From Styela clava (lineage: Eukaryota; Chordata; Ascidiacea; Stolidobranchia; Styelidae), in NCBI RefSeq assembly GCF_964204865.1, contig NC_135254.1, positions 15,009,001-15,073,000 on the forward strand: DNA of 64,000 nucleotides, in the 5' to 3' direction. Made by a program: the position numbers and the translations under genes. This document shows, piece by piece, positions 50,649 through 63,700 of the stretch. Positions within the stretch are counted from its first letter, which is position 1. Each line of letters opens with the position of its first letter. The notes beneath the pieces were generated by a model. The model saw only the letters and a program-made list of their open reading frames with translations, searched no databases and was not told where the DNA came from.

Positions 50649-52229
50649 ATAATGTAAGATGTTTTATTGGGGTGTTGTGAAACATTTTGCAATGACGACG
50701 TAATCTACGTTAAAGGACCATACGAAACAACGATGCAGATGAACTTAAAATATTAAAACTACCTAAAATGTAAATTCATTTCTCAGTGCTTGTAATATTT
50801 ATTCAATTTATTCTGTAATACAAAAATATTTTATATATATATATTTAATTCTACATCTTTCTTGCTGTTTGCTTGATGTTTCCTATGTAGAAATAAAGCT
50901 CTTTAAATTCTCCTTGCGATTCAATTGCAGAATTATGGTGAAAAGTATTATGCATCACTGAGAGGAAATCATCTCAAGATCTATAAAGATGACGCCCGAC
51001 GCGAAGTTTTCCGCCGCGAAGTATGGGGCAATGACTGCAAATGGCAGCCTATGCGAGTTTAATCTACATTAGTGTTTACAAATAAACATGGGTAGAAAAG
51101 ATAAGTAGCATGAGGTATACTGTGTTCGGAAACACAAGCCGTTTTCTAGCAATGGGTATGCGGGAGTCATAACATAACCTATTACAGTGCATTAATTTAT
51201 ATTCAATTACATGTTCGTGATTACATGAGGTTCGTCAAGGCTCAGGAAAATTCCATATGATTACAAGATTATTAGGGTCCGGTATTTCTGTAGCTACATG
51301 ATATAGACCCCATTTCAGCATTTTCAGTTAATCATGATATATGTCAAATTGAATAGAGCAAATTATGGCCTACATCTGTCTGTCTGTACATTCTGACATT
51401 GTGTATTTGCTGTTAATTGATCAATTTGGAATATCCCAAATGAACTGTAGTCAGGTACGGTACCGCAGTGCATAGTCAGATAGTGGACAATTCCACACTA
51501 CTAAGCCAAATTAGGCATGGCATTTAATACTCACCACCCTGCTGCCCTAACACAAATCCAAAATGACTACCGGTACCCACTTACAAAAACAACTTACAGG
51601 GCTACTCAACTGGCGGGCCGCGGGTCGAATCCGGACCTTCCGAGTATTCGATTCGGACCGCACCGAATGGAGGTGAAGGTTTCTTTTCATTAAATTACTC
51701 ATAGTTTTGAAGGTTGTTTTATAATTTGCTCATATTTGCACTTATATATGACAAGAACTTTAACGCCATAATAAACAATGCAAATAGCGCTATCTTGATC
51801 ATTAATCGGCCGAAGAAGTTCGTGTTTAAGGATGTATCAATATATTTTCTGTAAAGACCGGACCCCAGTAATTTTGAAGTTTTGTTTACGGATTTCTGGT
51901 AAAATAGTTGAGTAGCTCAGATCTAGCCCAATATGGAAATTGATACTAAATGTAGCACCGAAATGCACTATATTTGGCGGAAAGTCCGAGCGTAAAAATA
52001 GTAATCCCTTTTATTTTCAATTCGTATGAAACGATGCAATTTTCAAGTGGTTTCCCTGTTGATATTGGAAAGCTTGACTTGATCTGATTGCATATAAATG
52101 GAAACAGTCCTATTTCGACTTCACATTTTCGATCACACGTGAGAGAAGAGGAAAGAAGTACAAATGAGAGAATAAAATATTCAAAATAAAATAAGGATCA
52201 AAACGTTCATAATGTGAATGCAAACCTCG

Positions 52230-52384
52230 AAAAGGCGTTTTAGTAATAATTTTTCAAAAAGAATCGAAAGGCAGGATAAAATTGAGATGGGGCGATAATT
52301 TGACACATAATTCTTGTTACCAGATTTATACACAGGTACTACTTTGGCAACCTTTAGATGGGATGGAAATATTCCTATAGTCAT
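52230..52384 (-). mobile_element. LINE fragment, reverse-transcriptase start (unit 3, part 2)
   Basis: The 67-codon reading is identical to that at 48865-49068. It continues the LINE frame of 55423-56445 across the hAT insertion: the upstream part ends ...CRFFNTSMT and this part begins MTIGIFPSHL, so the hAT broke the element between these residues. Confidence 0.8.
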
Positions 52385-52387
52385 ACG

Positions 52388-55300
52388 CAGTGGCGGCGCG
52401 TGGTCATTTTGACAACCGGGGCAAGCTACTGCGGGACCAAGTCACCCTCATCTACGGGGACAGGATGAGCGCTGTAAGTTCTCCCATCATTTTATGAGTA
52501 TAAAAACCATTCCATCGGTAACAACCAATCGGCAAAAGCGACAATTTTTAACGATAGGAAAGTGTCTTTAAAACCGGTCCAAGTCAAGGGATTAATAAAT
52601 ATAGACATGGTTTATTTTGAAACCTCTTTTAAAAGGAAAGGCAATATTTACCCAGATAAATACAATGACATATTAACAGAAACTTCGGGAAAGCAGACAA
52701 AACCTAAAATAAGGTTTAAAACGTTACTATGAAGAAAGGAAAGTTATGGCAAAGATAAGGACATGCGTCGCTCACTCATAGATATATATGCTGCTAGACT
52801 TCTACTGCTTGAACATATATGCAACACGCCGCGGTTTCTTGGAAGCAAAATGCTCAATAACGCGCTGATTAAAGTCATGCATCCCAGAAATAACGTCTCT
52901 GTGAATGGATAAAACAGCCAAGGAATTTAATCTATCTTGCTTCATTGTGTTTCTGAGATACGTTTTAATACGCTTCAGCGTGCTGAATGTTCGCTCTGCG
53001 TCGGCGGAAGAAATAGGCGTCGTCAAAATGATGTCCAGAAATTTTGCAGACGCCGCAAAGGTAGTTACTAGAGTGTTATCTATGAGGAACCCATAGAGCG
53101 CGCAAGTTGATGTGATGTTCAAAAAAGTTTGATTGGTGTGTATACATCGCAATTCATTTTCCAATTTACCCACGTTTATCATGGGGTAAAATTTGGAGAC
53201 AGTAGACAACAAATGGATGGGAAATTGACGTGCAAATTTTGAAAAATTTTTGGGGTTCATCAAAGACAACGCGGCAAGGTGTTCAGTGCGCAGACGATCG
53301 CCTATTTGATTCACCAGAATGTCACAGCATTCCTTTGCAGACAAAATCAAACGCTGCGTTGTTTGCCCGCGGCGTAAAGAAGCACTCCATGTGTCGTCGT
53401 ATTTTATTGTTTCCCGGATACGAGATACAGCATCGCAGAAGTCTGAAATACACGACTGCACAGACGCTCCATCCATTAGCCTTGACTGCGCCGTATAATA
53501 CATCCACGTGATAGAATATTGTGGAGAAAAAAGCGAGAAAAAATGAAAACTCACCATCTTCCAGCAGACGCTTTAGACCTGCCGCCTCCCTCACAGAGCG
53601 TTCGTCCCAAACCAGAGAGCTCTGAATGCCATTGAAACACTCAATGAGCTCAGACCTAATTTTAGACACGCCCTGCACCACGCGTGATTGGAAGTTCCAA
53701 CGTGTTGGTGCACAAGCTGGGAGACGGCGGCTACATATCTGGCGAAGGAGGTCAGAGCGCTTCGGCGAAACGGAAAAAAATGAAGAAAACCCCGAAACAT
53801 TTGCAAAAAATATACGGACGAGAGGGGTATCAAGACACATATTTTTAATAACGAGGTTAAATTGGTGTGCATAACAATGTAAAAAATGCGCATGAGGAAA
53901 ATCTTCTTTTATATAAACTTGAACACCATGTTTCGACCCACTCATGACTGCCGCGCCGTCATAAGTTTGAGCTATCAATTTTGACTTCGCGTTGTAAGGC
54001 TGTAACACTTCTTTCAGTACAGCCGATATCCCGCAAGCCGTGCGATCAACGATTGGTACAAAGCTATGAAATCTCTCGGTGGGTTTACCATCTTTCACAA
54101 ACCGAAAAATCACAGCCAGTTGGGAAACGCACGTGATGTCAGTTGTCTCGTCAGACTGAATCGAAAGGAACTGGCAATTCTCAATTTCCAGAGCCAAATG
54201 TTGTAAATAAATTTTATACATTGAGTCGAGCAAATCATTTTGGATATCCTTAGATGTCCCTTTCGAAACAGTTGCGGCATCAAGATGTTCTCTCAATACT
54301 GTATCTAGGGATGCGGTGTATTCCACCATATCCAAAAATACCCCTCTATTAGAAGAGCCAGCCCGTTCATCGTGCCCACGGAGGGACAGCTCGTGACAAC
54401 CAATGAACTTCAAAACATCTATCAATCGACCGAGAACATGGCGGTTTTTCTCGACGTTTTGGTTGTGCCGACGAATAGAAACCGCGCGTCCTTCATCCAA
54501 CTGTGCTGCAATATTAACATTTCCGAATGTTCGGTATTTTACTGCATTGTCCAGATGCTCCATAGAAGATTGATGATCCCTGACACGCTCGGAAAGATGT
54601 TTAAGATCTCTAAAACCAAATTTACACCAACGTGAGTCACGGGCGGTAGCAAAAAGTAGGCAATAAAAACAAAAAAGTGCATTTTTGTCCTCGCTGTAAC
54701 ACAATCATTCGTGTTTTTTATACCAAGTTTCTGCGCAGAATGTACGCCGACGCTTTCCTCCGTCATGGGATTGTTCCAGTGAACAATTTTTTGGTTGATA
54801 AGGCCCAAGACGTTGTACCTCTAATTTTTGTTCCAGCGGCAGCTGTGAAAACGGAGTGCGAAGTAGTGCATCAACCTTATTCATTATGAGGTCTAAGGCT
54901 AAGAAATGCGAAGCCGGAAAGAAGTGAGGAGCTCAAAAGGAATGTGGAAAATCGAAAGCAAATGGACTAAAGGTCTCTAACTGATTCAAATAGCGAAACA
55001 AGCGACAAAAACGAAGGCGAGGAAACTATCAACTCTTCAAGGAACCAACGAACGAGAAGGAATGCGAGAATATGTCAACACGTTGTTGTAAGAAACGTCG
55101 GCATTGTGTCGTCATAATTTCGGGGCTAGCCCCGATCGGCCCCGATGATTTAGTAAAAGAAACAGAAAACAGACGAGACAAACGCGGCGAGTGGAAGATA
55201 AAAGAGAGAATACGATATACAATGAGCAACCGGGGCAAAATCGGCGTCGCCCCGTCGACGTTCGGCGAAGGCTTTGCGAGCGAAAATGAACCATGTCGGG

Positions 55301-55422
55301 AGAATATGGCTAGTGTAGACAGTCTGTGCAACCGATATTGAGGTATTTTTCGAATATTTTTTATTATACCGAAAAAACAACCGGGGCATTGCCCCGTTGG
55401 CCCTATTGACGCGCCGCCACTG
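52388..55422 (-). mobile_element. hAT transposon, full length, 3035 bp (unit 3)
   Basis: Terminal repeats cagtggcggcgcg at 52388 and cgcgccgccactg ending at 55422; inside both ends lies aaccggggca. Flanking agtcatac and agtcatag form an imperfect target duplication that matches the LINE sequence without the insert. Carries the transposase pseudogene on the minus strand. Confidence 0.9.
52802..54884 (-). pseudogene. hAT transposase (ZMYM1-like), broken (unit 3)
   Basis: Reads on the minus strand from an ATG at 54884: N-terminal zinc-finger region (TTF-type, with CYSEDKNALFCFYC), then the RNase H-like core. The core has SIQSDETTD (first catalytic Asp), TYDGAAVMSG (second Asp) and LHCYAHQFNL (C-x-x-H). 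The hAT C-terminus follows, with SADAERTFSTLKRIKTYLRN. Two breaks: a TGG-to-TGA stop at 54705-54707 (unit 4 has Trp), and a frame change near 53480-53500 where DVLYGAV passes to QSRLMDGA in another frame. The second break is shared with unit 4, so it is older than the unit duplication, or it marks a small intron; a GT at 53558 would serve as donor. Related to hAT proteins annotated in animals as zinc finger MYM-type protein 1-like. Confidence 0.8.
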
Positions 55423-56445
55423 AGTCATAGAGGTATTGAAAAATCTACATAAAATTGGACTGACAATAGTTTTTAACATTTTGAGTAAGTATATGGAGAT
55501 ATGGTCATGTCCCTCAGCTTTTCCAGTTTGAAGAGAATTAAAAACAGCTTCAATCTCAGAAGGGGTGGTGTCCTCCAAGAACATAGATGATCTATTAGGG
55601 GGATTCAAATACTTAAAAAACTCATGTTTGTTATTATTGGAGAATAAGGAGGCAAGAGAAGGACCAATTTGAGAAAAATATCTATTAAAAAGGTTACACA
55701 TGTCATTTGGATCTTGAATGGATTTATTTCGATTCACATCATATAACGAGTTAGGATGGGATTTATTACTTTTTTGATTGATAATAGAGTTTATGGTATT
55801 CCAGGTCATTTTAGAGTCATTCTTATGTTTGTCAAAACATTTAGCATAATAATTATCTTTGGCTCTATTTTCAATATGAGACAGGGTATTGGAGTATTTT
55901 TTATACTGTCGCTTTTCAACATCAGTGCCATTTATGAACAAAGATTTGTGCATTTTGACTCGAATTTTAGCAGATCGTAAAATCCCAGGAGTGATCCACG
56001 GTTTTTGCATCAAGTGCCGTTTTTTTCGATTTAATTTTTTTAATGGGGTATGTTTGTCAAATAAATATACGAGTTTGTTGATGAATTCATCAAATAATGT
56101 GTTAAAATTATCAGCTCCAATTGGTGGGGAAGAGATTTCATTATCAACTACGGTTTGAGCTTCGTTCACAAAATTTTCAGGATTGAACTGTTTCATATCT
56201 CGCCTACTCTCTTGGACCCGCTTGGGAGGTATATGTTCTACTTCAGTGTGGCAGAATATGGGATAGTGATCAGTTAAATTATCAACTAACACAATTGGCT
56301 TCATAGTCTTATCATATATATTAGTGTATATATGATCGAGTAAGGTTGCAGAACTGCTAGTAACTCTGGTTGGGTGTGTGATTAATGGAATTGTGGCATG
56401 GGACCGAAGATTCAGGGATTTAAACTCGGCAGCTCTGTATGTCAT
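55423..56445 (-). mobile_element. LINE fragment: endonuclease end to reverse-transcriptase start (unit 3, part 1)
   Basis: The minus strand carries ITHPTRVTSSSATLLDHIYT and LTDHYPIFCHTEVE, the C-terminal part of an APE-type endonuclease. A linker and the approach to the reverse transcriptase follow (TPSEIEAVFNSLQTGKAEGH, then SPILCRFFNTSMT). The N-terminal half of the endonuclease is absent and the RT core is missing in part 2. This is an internally preserved, doubly truncated non-LTR element. Confidence 0.8.
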
Positions 56446-57456
56446 ATATTAGCACATGGTGACTCCCTGAATAGTCACCCGCTAAGGGAAACACACTAAT
56501 AGTATATATCTAACGTATAGAAATGGTAGACTTACCTTTATTAGCCATAATAGCCACTTATTATATAATAACTCCAGCTCGTGAGTCCGATGCGACCAAC
56601 TGATATGGTGAAACTGCAGCAAAAAGCTGGGAACTCGAGTGGGCGTTAACGAATCCAGGGGAGGTCGCTTCGCTACCCGCGAGGGGAAATGTAAAAAAAG
56701 GATTTCAGTAGTAAAAAAGTGGATGTTTGATTATGAGTTTGATGGTTGCACAAGGCTCGTTGCGCCGGACGAATGGCATACATAACACGTCAAAAACTGA
56801 TCATTTCTGATGGAAGTCGATTTCTATCAATTTTAGGGTCCGTGTCCACTCAACCGTGACGAATTTTTTTCGTCATGAACTTCACTTTAATTACCTTGTA
56901 TAGCCCAAATATAACATCTCTATCTATTACCATTCTCGACATATGACCTAAAATCACTGGAGCGTGACTGAGATGTGAGAGGGAAAAAAAAAACCCGATT
57001 CTGAAACTGATTCAAATAATTTTTCTAGTCACGCCTCTGCCTTCAGATTATTCACAAGACCTTTCAGAGGCCTGCAATAGGCCGAAATCACTGTAGCGGG
57101 GGTAGAAAAAAAATTCCATCCAAAACGTATTCAAATAATTTTTCGATTTATGCCCATGTCTTAAGATTCTTTATAAGACCTTTCATATTGACGCAATAGG
57201 CCAAAATCCCTGTAGCGTGACTGGGGGGTGGGTGAAAACTGGGTGGGGTGTAGAACCTAAGTGGGCGTGGCTTTGCACGAGTTTTCTCACCACAGAGGGC
57301 GCCAAAAGTACTTGAAAAAATTCCCAATACTCGGGCAAACGCTTTCTGGCCCCGGAAACAAAGGTAAACGGCCTCCAAACCGCAATGGAGCGTATCGCGT
57401 CAGACACTCCTCATTGGCTAAGGCTTTAGTTGCGCATCATGGTATGTTAGGCGTTG
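56446..57456. repeat. GC-richer spacer with degenerate 120-base repeats
   Basis: Non-coding. About 56930-57240 holds three diverged units sharing attcaaataatttttc, aagacctttca, and caatagg-cc-aaatc-ctgtagcg-type segments. The part 56446-56700 may be a LINE 5' leader next to the truncated LINE, but this is unproven. Replaces the sushi exon 5 segment present in unit 1. Confidence 0.5.
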
Positions 57457-58166
57457 GTATGTACGCATGATATATATTAGTTAATTATTCACTAAACGAA
57501 TACTGTGTGGAAATATTGTTGTGTGGTTAGCTTTGTACCTAGCTGCGTTGGCGACGCCGGTTCCCGTGGTGTCGCAGGGTGTAAAAAATTAGTAAGTAAT
57601 GAATGTGTCCGTGGTGTCAAGGGATGTAAAAAAATGGTTAGGTAATGCGAAACTAGGGAAATTTCAGAATTTTGCTTCTTGCGTATTTAGTGGCTGCAAT
57701 TAATGACCCTCGTTAAAAAGAGGATGTAAAAAACTCATAAAAATGTTCAACTGTTTCATAGGTCCGGAACAAAACCACGTTCCAATTTTACGTAAAAAGT
57801 AATAACAATATGTAATGAAACTGTCATTTGGGTAATCATTCAAATCGTTGATTACTTGAATGATTTCCTGTCTCGGACAATGCCGCCTATACTATTGTTC
57901 TATATTGTAAACGATGAAAATGTTTATGCACCATTCGGCTTTGGTCGGTAACTGAATAAAGACAATATTATACGGTCAGGGAAACCAGTTGGAAAACTAC
58001 CAAACAGGGGATAAACCATGTAAAAAACACCGCATGTAAATCTTGATATATATATATATATATGATCATGAATATATATGACTGAGCATGAAACAGACTG
58101 CGGTAATTTAAATGAGTTATGCAAATCGCCTTATTGAAATAAAAAAATCTTTCTTCTTAGAACAAC

Positions 58167-59006
58167 ATGGATTTGGTGACAAGATTTCTATACTTAATAA
58201 TAGTTTTGAAATATTGTACTTGCTCGCCTGTAAAAGATCATGTTGGTGAAAATCGCTTTTCAAACAAAATGAATTTGAATTATCCTCTACGTGTAAAGAA
58301 AGTCATTCCGGGCAACAGAAAGTACAAATGTCCTTCGCCTGGCAATGGATATAAATTTAATATGAAAAGTACATCTCCGTGGGTGTTCGAAAAAAACATC
58401 GATCCAAACAGGTATTTCCTACTTCTTATTCAATTGATGTTATTTTTTGCGATCACGAACTTTATCAAAGCACTTGGCATATATATATCAAACGTGTTTG
58501 TGGAATAAAAAAAGCATTTAGTGATATATATATATATATATCATTGATTATCGAGGTTCCGTTTTTAGATGCCGTGGGCAATAAACGCTGTCCATATTGT
58601 CTTGTTAGAGGTTTTTTGTTTAGTGGAAAAATTCAAGTGTTTTACTTGTTATCCCTAAACTAAAGTCCCCGTGGTTCACGTAATATTATTGGGTCATTTT
58701 TAATCAGATACAGATATTTTATTAAATTAGTGGAACATCACTGATATCAAATACAGGAGTCACAATCAAATGTTATGTTATTTAAAACAGATTACATTTT
58801 ACAGACGCCCGAGGGTAATTTTAAGCGCAAAATGTCTCTGCAAAGGATGCATAGATCCGGCAACTCGTCAAGAAGACTTAAGTCTAGCAAGTGTCCAAGT
58901 TAAGGTCTCGGTTCAAGTATATTTCCGGAAAAAGAAACGCTGGATTAGAGAGACGGTGATAAATTCTACAGGATGCACTTGTGTTATGCCCAAATATAAC
59001 AATTGA
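58167..59006 (+). CDS. Interleukin-17-like secreted cytokine, gene 5, two-exon form (intact)
   Basis: 148 aa; exons 58167-58411 and 58805-59006, intron phase 2, at the position of intron 2 in the three-exon genes. Signal peptide at about residues 1-20 (LVTRFLYLIIVLKYCTCS). There is no WSEKML pro-region and no clear furin site. The IL-17 domain has KYKCPSPGNGY, STSPWVFEKN, RRPRVILSAKCLCKGC and STGCTCVMP, giving six cysteines in the mature part, as expected for the family. Basic loop FRKKKRWIRE. A possible sequon N-S-T lies just before the last cysteine pair. It is the only complete copy in the array; its two sisters are broken at different points. A TATA-like tatatat lies about 95 bases upstream, next to an (AT)n run. 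AATAAA at 59239-59244. Confidence 0.88.
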
Positions 59007-60572
59007 ATAATGTAAGATGTTTTATTGGGGTGTTGTGAAACATTTTGCAATGACGACGTAATCTACGTTAAAGGACCATACGAAACAACGATGCAGATGA
59101 ACTTAAAATATTAAAACTACCTAAAATGTAAATTCATTTCTCAGTGCTTGTAATATTTATTCAATTTATTCTGTAATACAAAAATATTTTATATATATAT
59201 ATTTAATTCTACATCTTTCTTGCTGTTTCCTATGTAGAAATAAAGCTCTTTAAATTCTCCTTGCGATTCAATTGCAGAATTATGGTGAAAAGTATTATGC
59301 ATCACTGAGAGGAAATCATCTCAAGATCTATAAAGATGACGCCCGGCGCGAAGTTTGCCGCCGCGAAGTATGGGGCAATGGCTGCAAATGGCAGCCTATG
59401 CGAGTTTAATCTACATTAGTGTTTACAAATAAACATGGGTAGAAAAGTTAGCAGCATGAGGTATATTGTGTTCAAAAATGCAAGCCGTTTTCTAGCAATG
59501 GGTATGCGGGAGTCGTAACATATTACCGTGCATTCATTTTATATTCAATTACATGTTCGTGATTACATGAGGTTTGTCAAGGCTCAAGAAAATTCCATAT
59601 GATTACAAGATTATTAGGGTCCGGTATTTCTGTACCTACATGATATAGACCACATTTCAGCATTTTCAGTTAAATCATGAAAAATGTCAAATTGAATAGA
59701 GCAAATTATGGCCTACATCTGTCTGCCTGTACATTCTGACATTGTGGATTTGCTGTTCATTGATCAATTTGGAATATCCCAAATGAACTGTAGTCAGGTA
59801 CGGTACCTTAGTGCATAGTCAGATAGTGGACAATTCCACACTACTAAGCCAAATTAGGCATGGCATTTAATACTCACCACCCTGCTGCCCTAACACAAAT
59901 CCAAAATGGCTACCGGTGCCCACTTACAAAAACAACTTACAGGGCTACTCAACTGGCGGGCCGCGGGTCGAATCCGGACCTTCCGAGTATTCGATTCGGA
60001 CCGCACCGAATGGAGGTGAAGATTTCTTTTCATTAAATTACTCATAGTTTTGAAGGTTGTTTAATAATTTGCTCATATTTGCACCTATATATGACAAGAA
60101 CTTTAACGCCATAATAAACAATGCAAATAGCGCTATCTTGATCATTAATCGGCCGAAGAAGTTCGTGTTTAAGGATGTATCAATATATTTTCTGTAAAGA
60201 CCGGACCCCAGTAATTTTGAAGTTTTGTTTACGGATTTCTGGTAAAATAGTTGAGTAGCTCAGATCTAGCCCAATATGGAAATTGATACGAAATGTAGCA
60301 CCGAAATGCACTATATTTGGCGGAAAGTCCGAGCGTAAAAATAGTAATCCCTTTTATTTTCAATTCGTATGAAACGATGCAATTTTCAAGTGGTTTCCCT
60401 GTTGATATTGGAAAGCTTGACTTGATCTGATTGCATATAAATGGAAACTGTCCTATTTCGACTTCACATTTTCGATCACACGTGAGAGAAGAGGAAAGAA
60501 GTACAAATGAGAGAATAAAATATTCAAAATAAAATAAGGATCAAAACGTTCATAATGTGAATGCAAACCTCG

Positions 60573-60727
60573 AAAAGGCGTTTTAGTAATAATTTTTCAA
60601 AAGGAATCGAAAGGCAGGATAAAATTGAGATGGGGCGATAATTTGACACATAATTCTTGTTACCAGATTTATACACAGGTACTACTTTGGCAACCTTTAG
60701 ATGGGATGGAAATATTCCTATAGTCAT
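60573..60727 (-). mobile_element. LINE fragment, reverse-transcriptase start (unit 4)
   Basis: As in units 2 and 3, with one residue change (LSIPFEK instead of LSILFEK). Confidence 0.8.
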
Positions 60728-60730
60728 ACG

Positions 60731-63700
60731 CAGTGGCGGCGCGTGGTCATTTTGACAACCGGGGCAAGCTACTGCGGGACCAAGTCACCCCCATCTACGG
60801 GGACAGGATGAGCGCTGTAAGTTCTCCCATCATTTTATGAGTATAAAAACCATTCCATCGGTAACAACCAATCGGCAAAAGCGACAATTTTTAACGATAA
60901 GAAAGTGTCTTTAAAACCGGTCCAAGTCAAGGGATTAATAAATATAGACATAGTTTGTTTTGAAACCTCTTTTAAAAGGAAAGGCAATATTTACCCAGAT
61001 AAATACAATGACATATTAACAGAAACTTCGGGAAAGCAGACAAAACCTAAAATAAGGTTTAAAACGTTACTATGAAGAAAGGAAAGTTATGGCAAAGATA
61101 AGGACATGCGTCGCTCACTCATAGATATATATGCTGCTAGACTTCTACTGCTTGAACATATATGCAACACGCCGCGGTTTCTTGGAAGCAAAATGCTCAA
61201 TAACGCGCTGATTAAAGTCATGCATCCCAGAAATAACGTCTCTGTGAATGGATAAAACAGCCAAGAAATTTAATCTATCTTGCTTCATTGTGTTTCTGAG
61301 ATACGTTTTAATACGCTTCAGCGTGCTGAATGTTCGCTCTGCGTCGGCGGAAGAAATAGGCGTCGTCAAAATGATGTCCAGAAATTTTGCAGACGCCGCA
61401 AAAGTAGTTACTAGAGTGTTATCTATGAGGAACCCATAGAGCGCGCAAGTTGATGTGATGTTCAAAAAAGTTTGATTGGTGTGTATATATCGCAATTCAT
61501 TTTCCAATTTACCCACGTTTATCATGGGGTAAAATTTGGAGACAGTAGACAACAAATGGATGGGAAATTGACGTGCAAATTTTGAAAAATTTTTGGGGTT
61601 CATCAAAGACAACGCGGCAAGGTGTTCAGTGCGCAGACGATCGCCTATTTGATTCACCAGAATGTCACAGCATTCCTTTGCAGACAAAATCAAACGCTGC
61701 GTTGTTTGCCCGCGGCGTAAAGAAGCACTCCATGTGTCGTCGTATTTTATTGTTTCCCGGATACGAGATACAGCATCGCAGAAGTCTGAAATACACGACT
61801 GCATAGACGCTCCATCCATTAGCCTTGACTGCGCCGTATAATACATCCACGTGATAGAATATTGTGGAGAAAAAAGCGAGAAAAAATGAAAACTCACCAT
61901 CTTCCAGCAGACGCTTTAGACCTGCCGCCTCCCTCACAGAGCGTTCGTCCCAAACCAGAGAGCTCTGAATGCCATTGAAACACTCAATGAGCTCAGACCT
62001 AATTTTGGACACGCCCTGCACCACGCGTGATTGGAAGTTCCAACGTGTTGGTGCACAAGCTGGGAGACGGCGGCTACATATCTGGCGAAGGAGGTCAGAG
62101 CGCTTCGGCGAAACGGAAAAAAATGAAGAAAACCCCGAAACATTTGCAAAAAATATACGGACGAGAGGGGTATCAAGACACATATTTTTAATAACGAGGT
62201 TAAATTGGTGTGCATAACAATGTAAAAAATGCGCATGAGGAAAATCTTCTTTTATATAAACTTGAACACCATGTTTCGACCCACTCATGACTGCCGCGCC
62301 GTCATAAGTTTGAGCTATCAATTTTGACTTCGCGTTGTAAGGCTGTAACACTTCTTTCAGTACAGCCGATATCCCGCAAGCCGTGCGATCAACGATTGGT
62401 ACAAAGCTATGAAATCTCTCGGTAGGTTTACCATCTTTCACAAACCGAAAAATCACAGCCAGTTGGGAAACGCACGTGATGTCAGTTGTCTCGTCAGACT
62501 GAATCGAAAGGAACTGGCAATTCTCAATTTCCAGAGCCAAATGTTGTAAATAAATTTTATACATTGAGTCGAGCAAATCATTTTGGATATCCTTAGATGT
62601 CCCTTTCGAAACAGTTGCGGCATCAAGATGTTCTCTCAATACTGTATCTAGGGATGCGGTGTATTCCACCATATCCAAAAATACCCCTCTATTAAAAGAG
62701 CCAGCCCGTTCATCGTGCCCACGGAGGGACAGCTCGTGACAACAAATGAACTTCAAAACATCTATCAATCGACCGAGAACATGGCGGTTTTTCTCGACGT
62801 TTTGGTTGTGCCGTCGAATAGAAACCGCGCGTCCTTCATCCAACTGTGCTGCAATATTAACATTTCCGAATGTTCGGTATTTTACTGCATTGTCCAGATG
62901 CTCCATTGAAGATTGATGATCCCTGGCACGCTCGGAAAGATGTTTAAGATCTCTAAAACCAAATTTACACCAACGTGGCAATAAGTAGGCAATAAAAACA
63001 AAAAAGTGCATTTTTGTCCTCGCTGTAACACAACCATTCGTGTTTTTTATACCAAGTTTCTGCGCAGAATGTACGCCGACGCTTTCCTCCGTCATGGGAT
63101 TGTTCCAGTGAACAATTTTTTGGTTGATAAGGCCCAAGACGTTGTACCTCTAATTTTTGTTCCAGCGGCAGCTGTGAAAACGGAGTGCGAAGTAGTGCAT
63201 CAACCTTATTCATTATGAGGTCTAAGGCTAAGAAATGCGAAGCCGGAAAGAAGTGAGGAGCTCAAAAGGAATGTGGAAAATCGAAAGCAAATGGACTAAA
63301 GGTCTCTAACTGATTCAAATAGCGAAACAAGCGACAAAAACGAAGGCGAGGAAACTATCAACTCTTCAAGGAACCAACGAACGAGAAGGAATGCGAGAAT
63401 ATGTCAACACGTTGTTGTAAGAAACGTCGGCATTGTGTCGTCATAATTTCGGGGCTAGCCCCGATGATTTAGTAAAAGAAACAGAAAACAAACGAGACAA
63501 ACGCGGCGAGTGGAAGATAAAAGAGAGAATACGATATACAATGAGCAACCGGGGCAAAATCGGCGTCGCCCCGTCGACGTTCGGCGAAGGCTTTGCGAGC
63601 GAAAAATGAACCATGTCTGGAGAATATGGCTAGTGTAGACAGTCTGTGCAACCGATATTGAGGTATTTTTCGAATATTTTTTATTATACCGAAAAACAAC

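Larger units (their letters stand above)
48282..51596 (+). repeat. Array unit 2 (internally deleted, 3315 bp)
   Basis: Same order as unit 3, but about 5.03 kb is missing between the hAT transposon (cut at about 50029) and the middle of IL-17 exon 1. Its first 1.7 kb (48282-50029) and its last 1.5 kb match unit 3 almost base for base. The difference in length from the 8343-bp unit equals the size of the deletion. Confidence 0.85.
51597..59939 (+). repeat. Array unit 3 (complete, 8343 bp)
   Basis: Order: hAT end and sushi-intron piece (51597-52229), LINE fragment split by a full hAT transposon (52230-56445), GC-richer spacer (56446-57456), repeated spacer, intact IL-17 gene (58167-59006) and 3' flank. 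The next unit starts with the same sequence at 59940. Confidence 0.85.

Noticed and set aside
53626..53874. Plus-strand 82-codon frame rich in Arg in the hAT (also 61969)
   Set aside because: Antisense shadow of the transposase core.
55072..55341. 89-codon plus-strand frame near the hAT right end
   Set aside because: Lies in subterminal non-coding sequence of the transposon; its sister copy in unit 4 is frameshifted.
58770..59006. 78-codon frame starting MLCYLKQITFYRRP as a separate gene
   Set aside because: It is IL-17 exon 2 read through the end of the intron; the acceptor ttttacag at 58804 defines the real exon.
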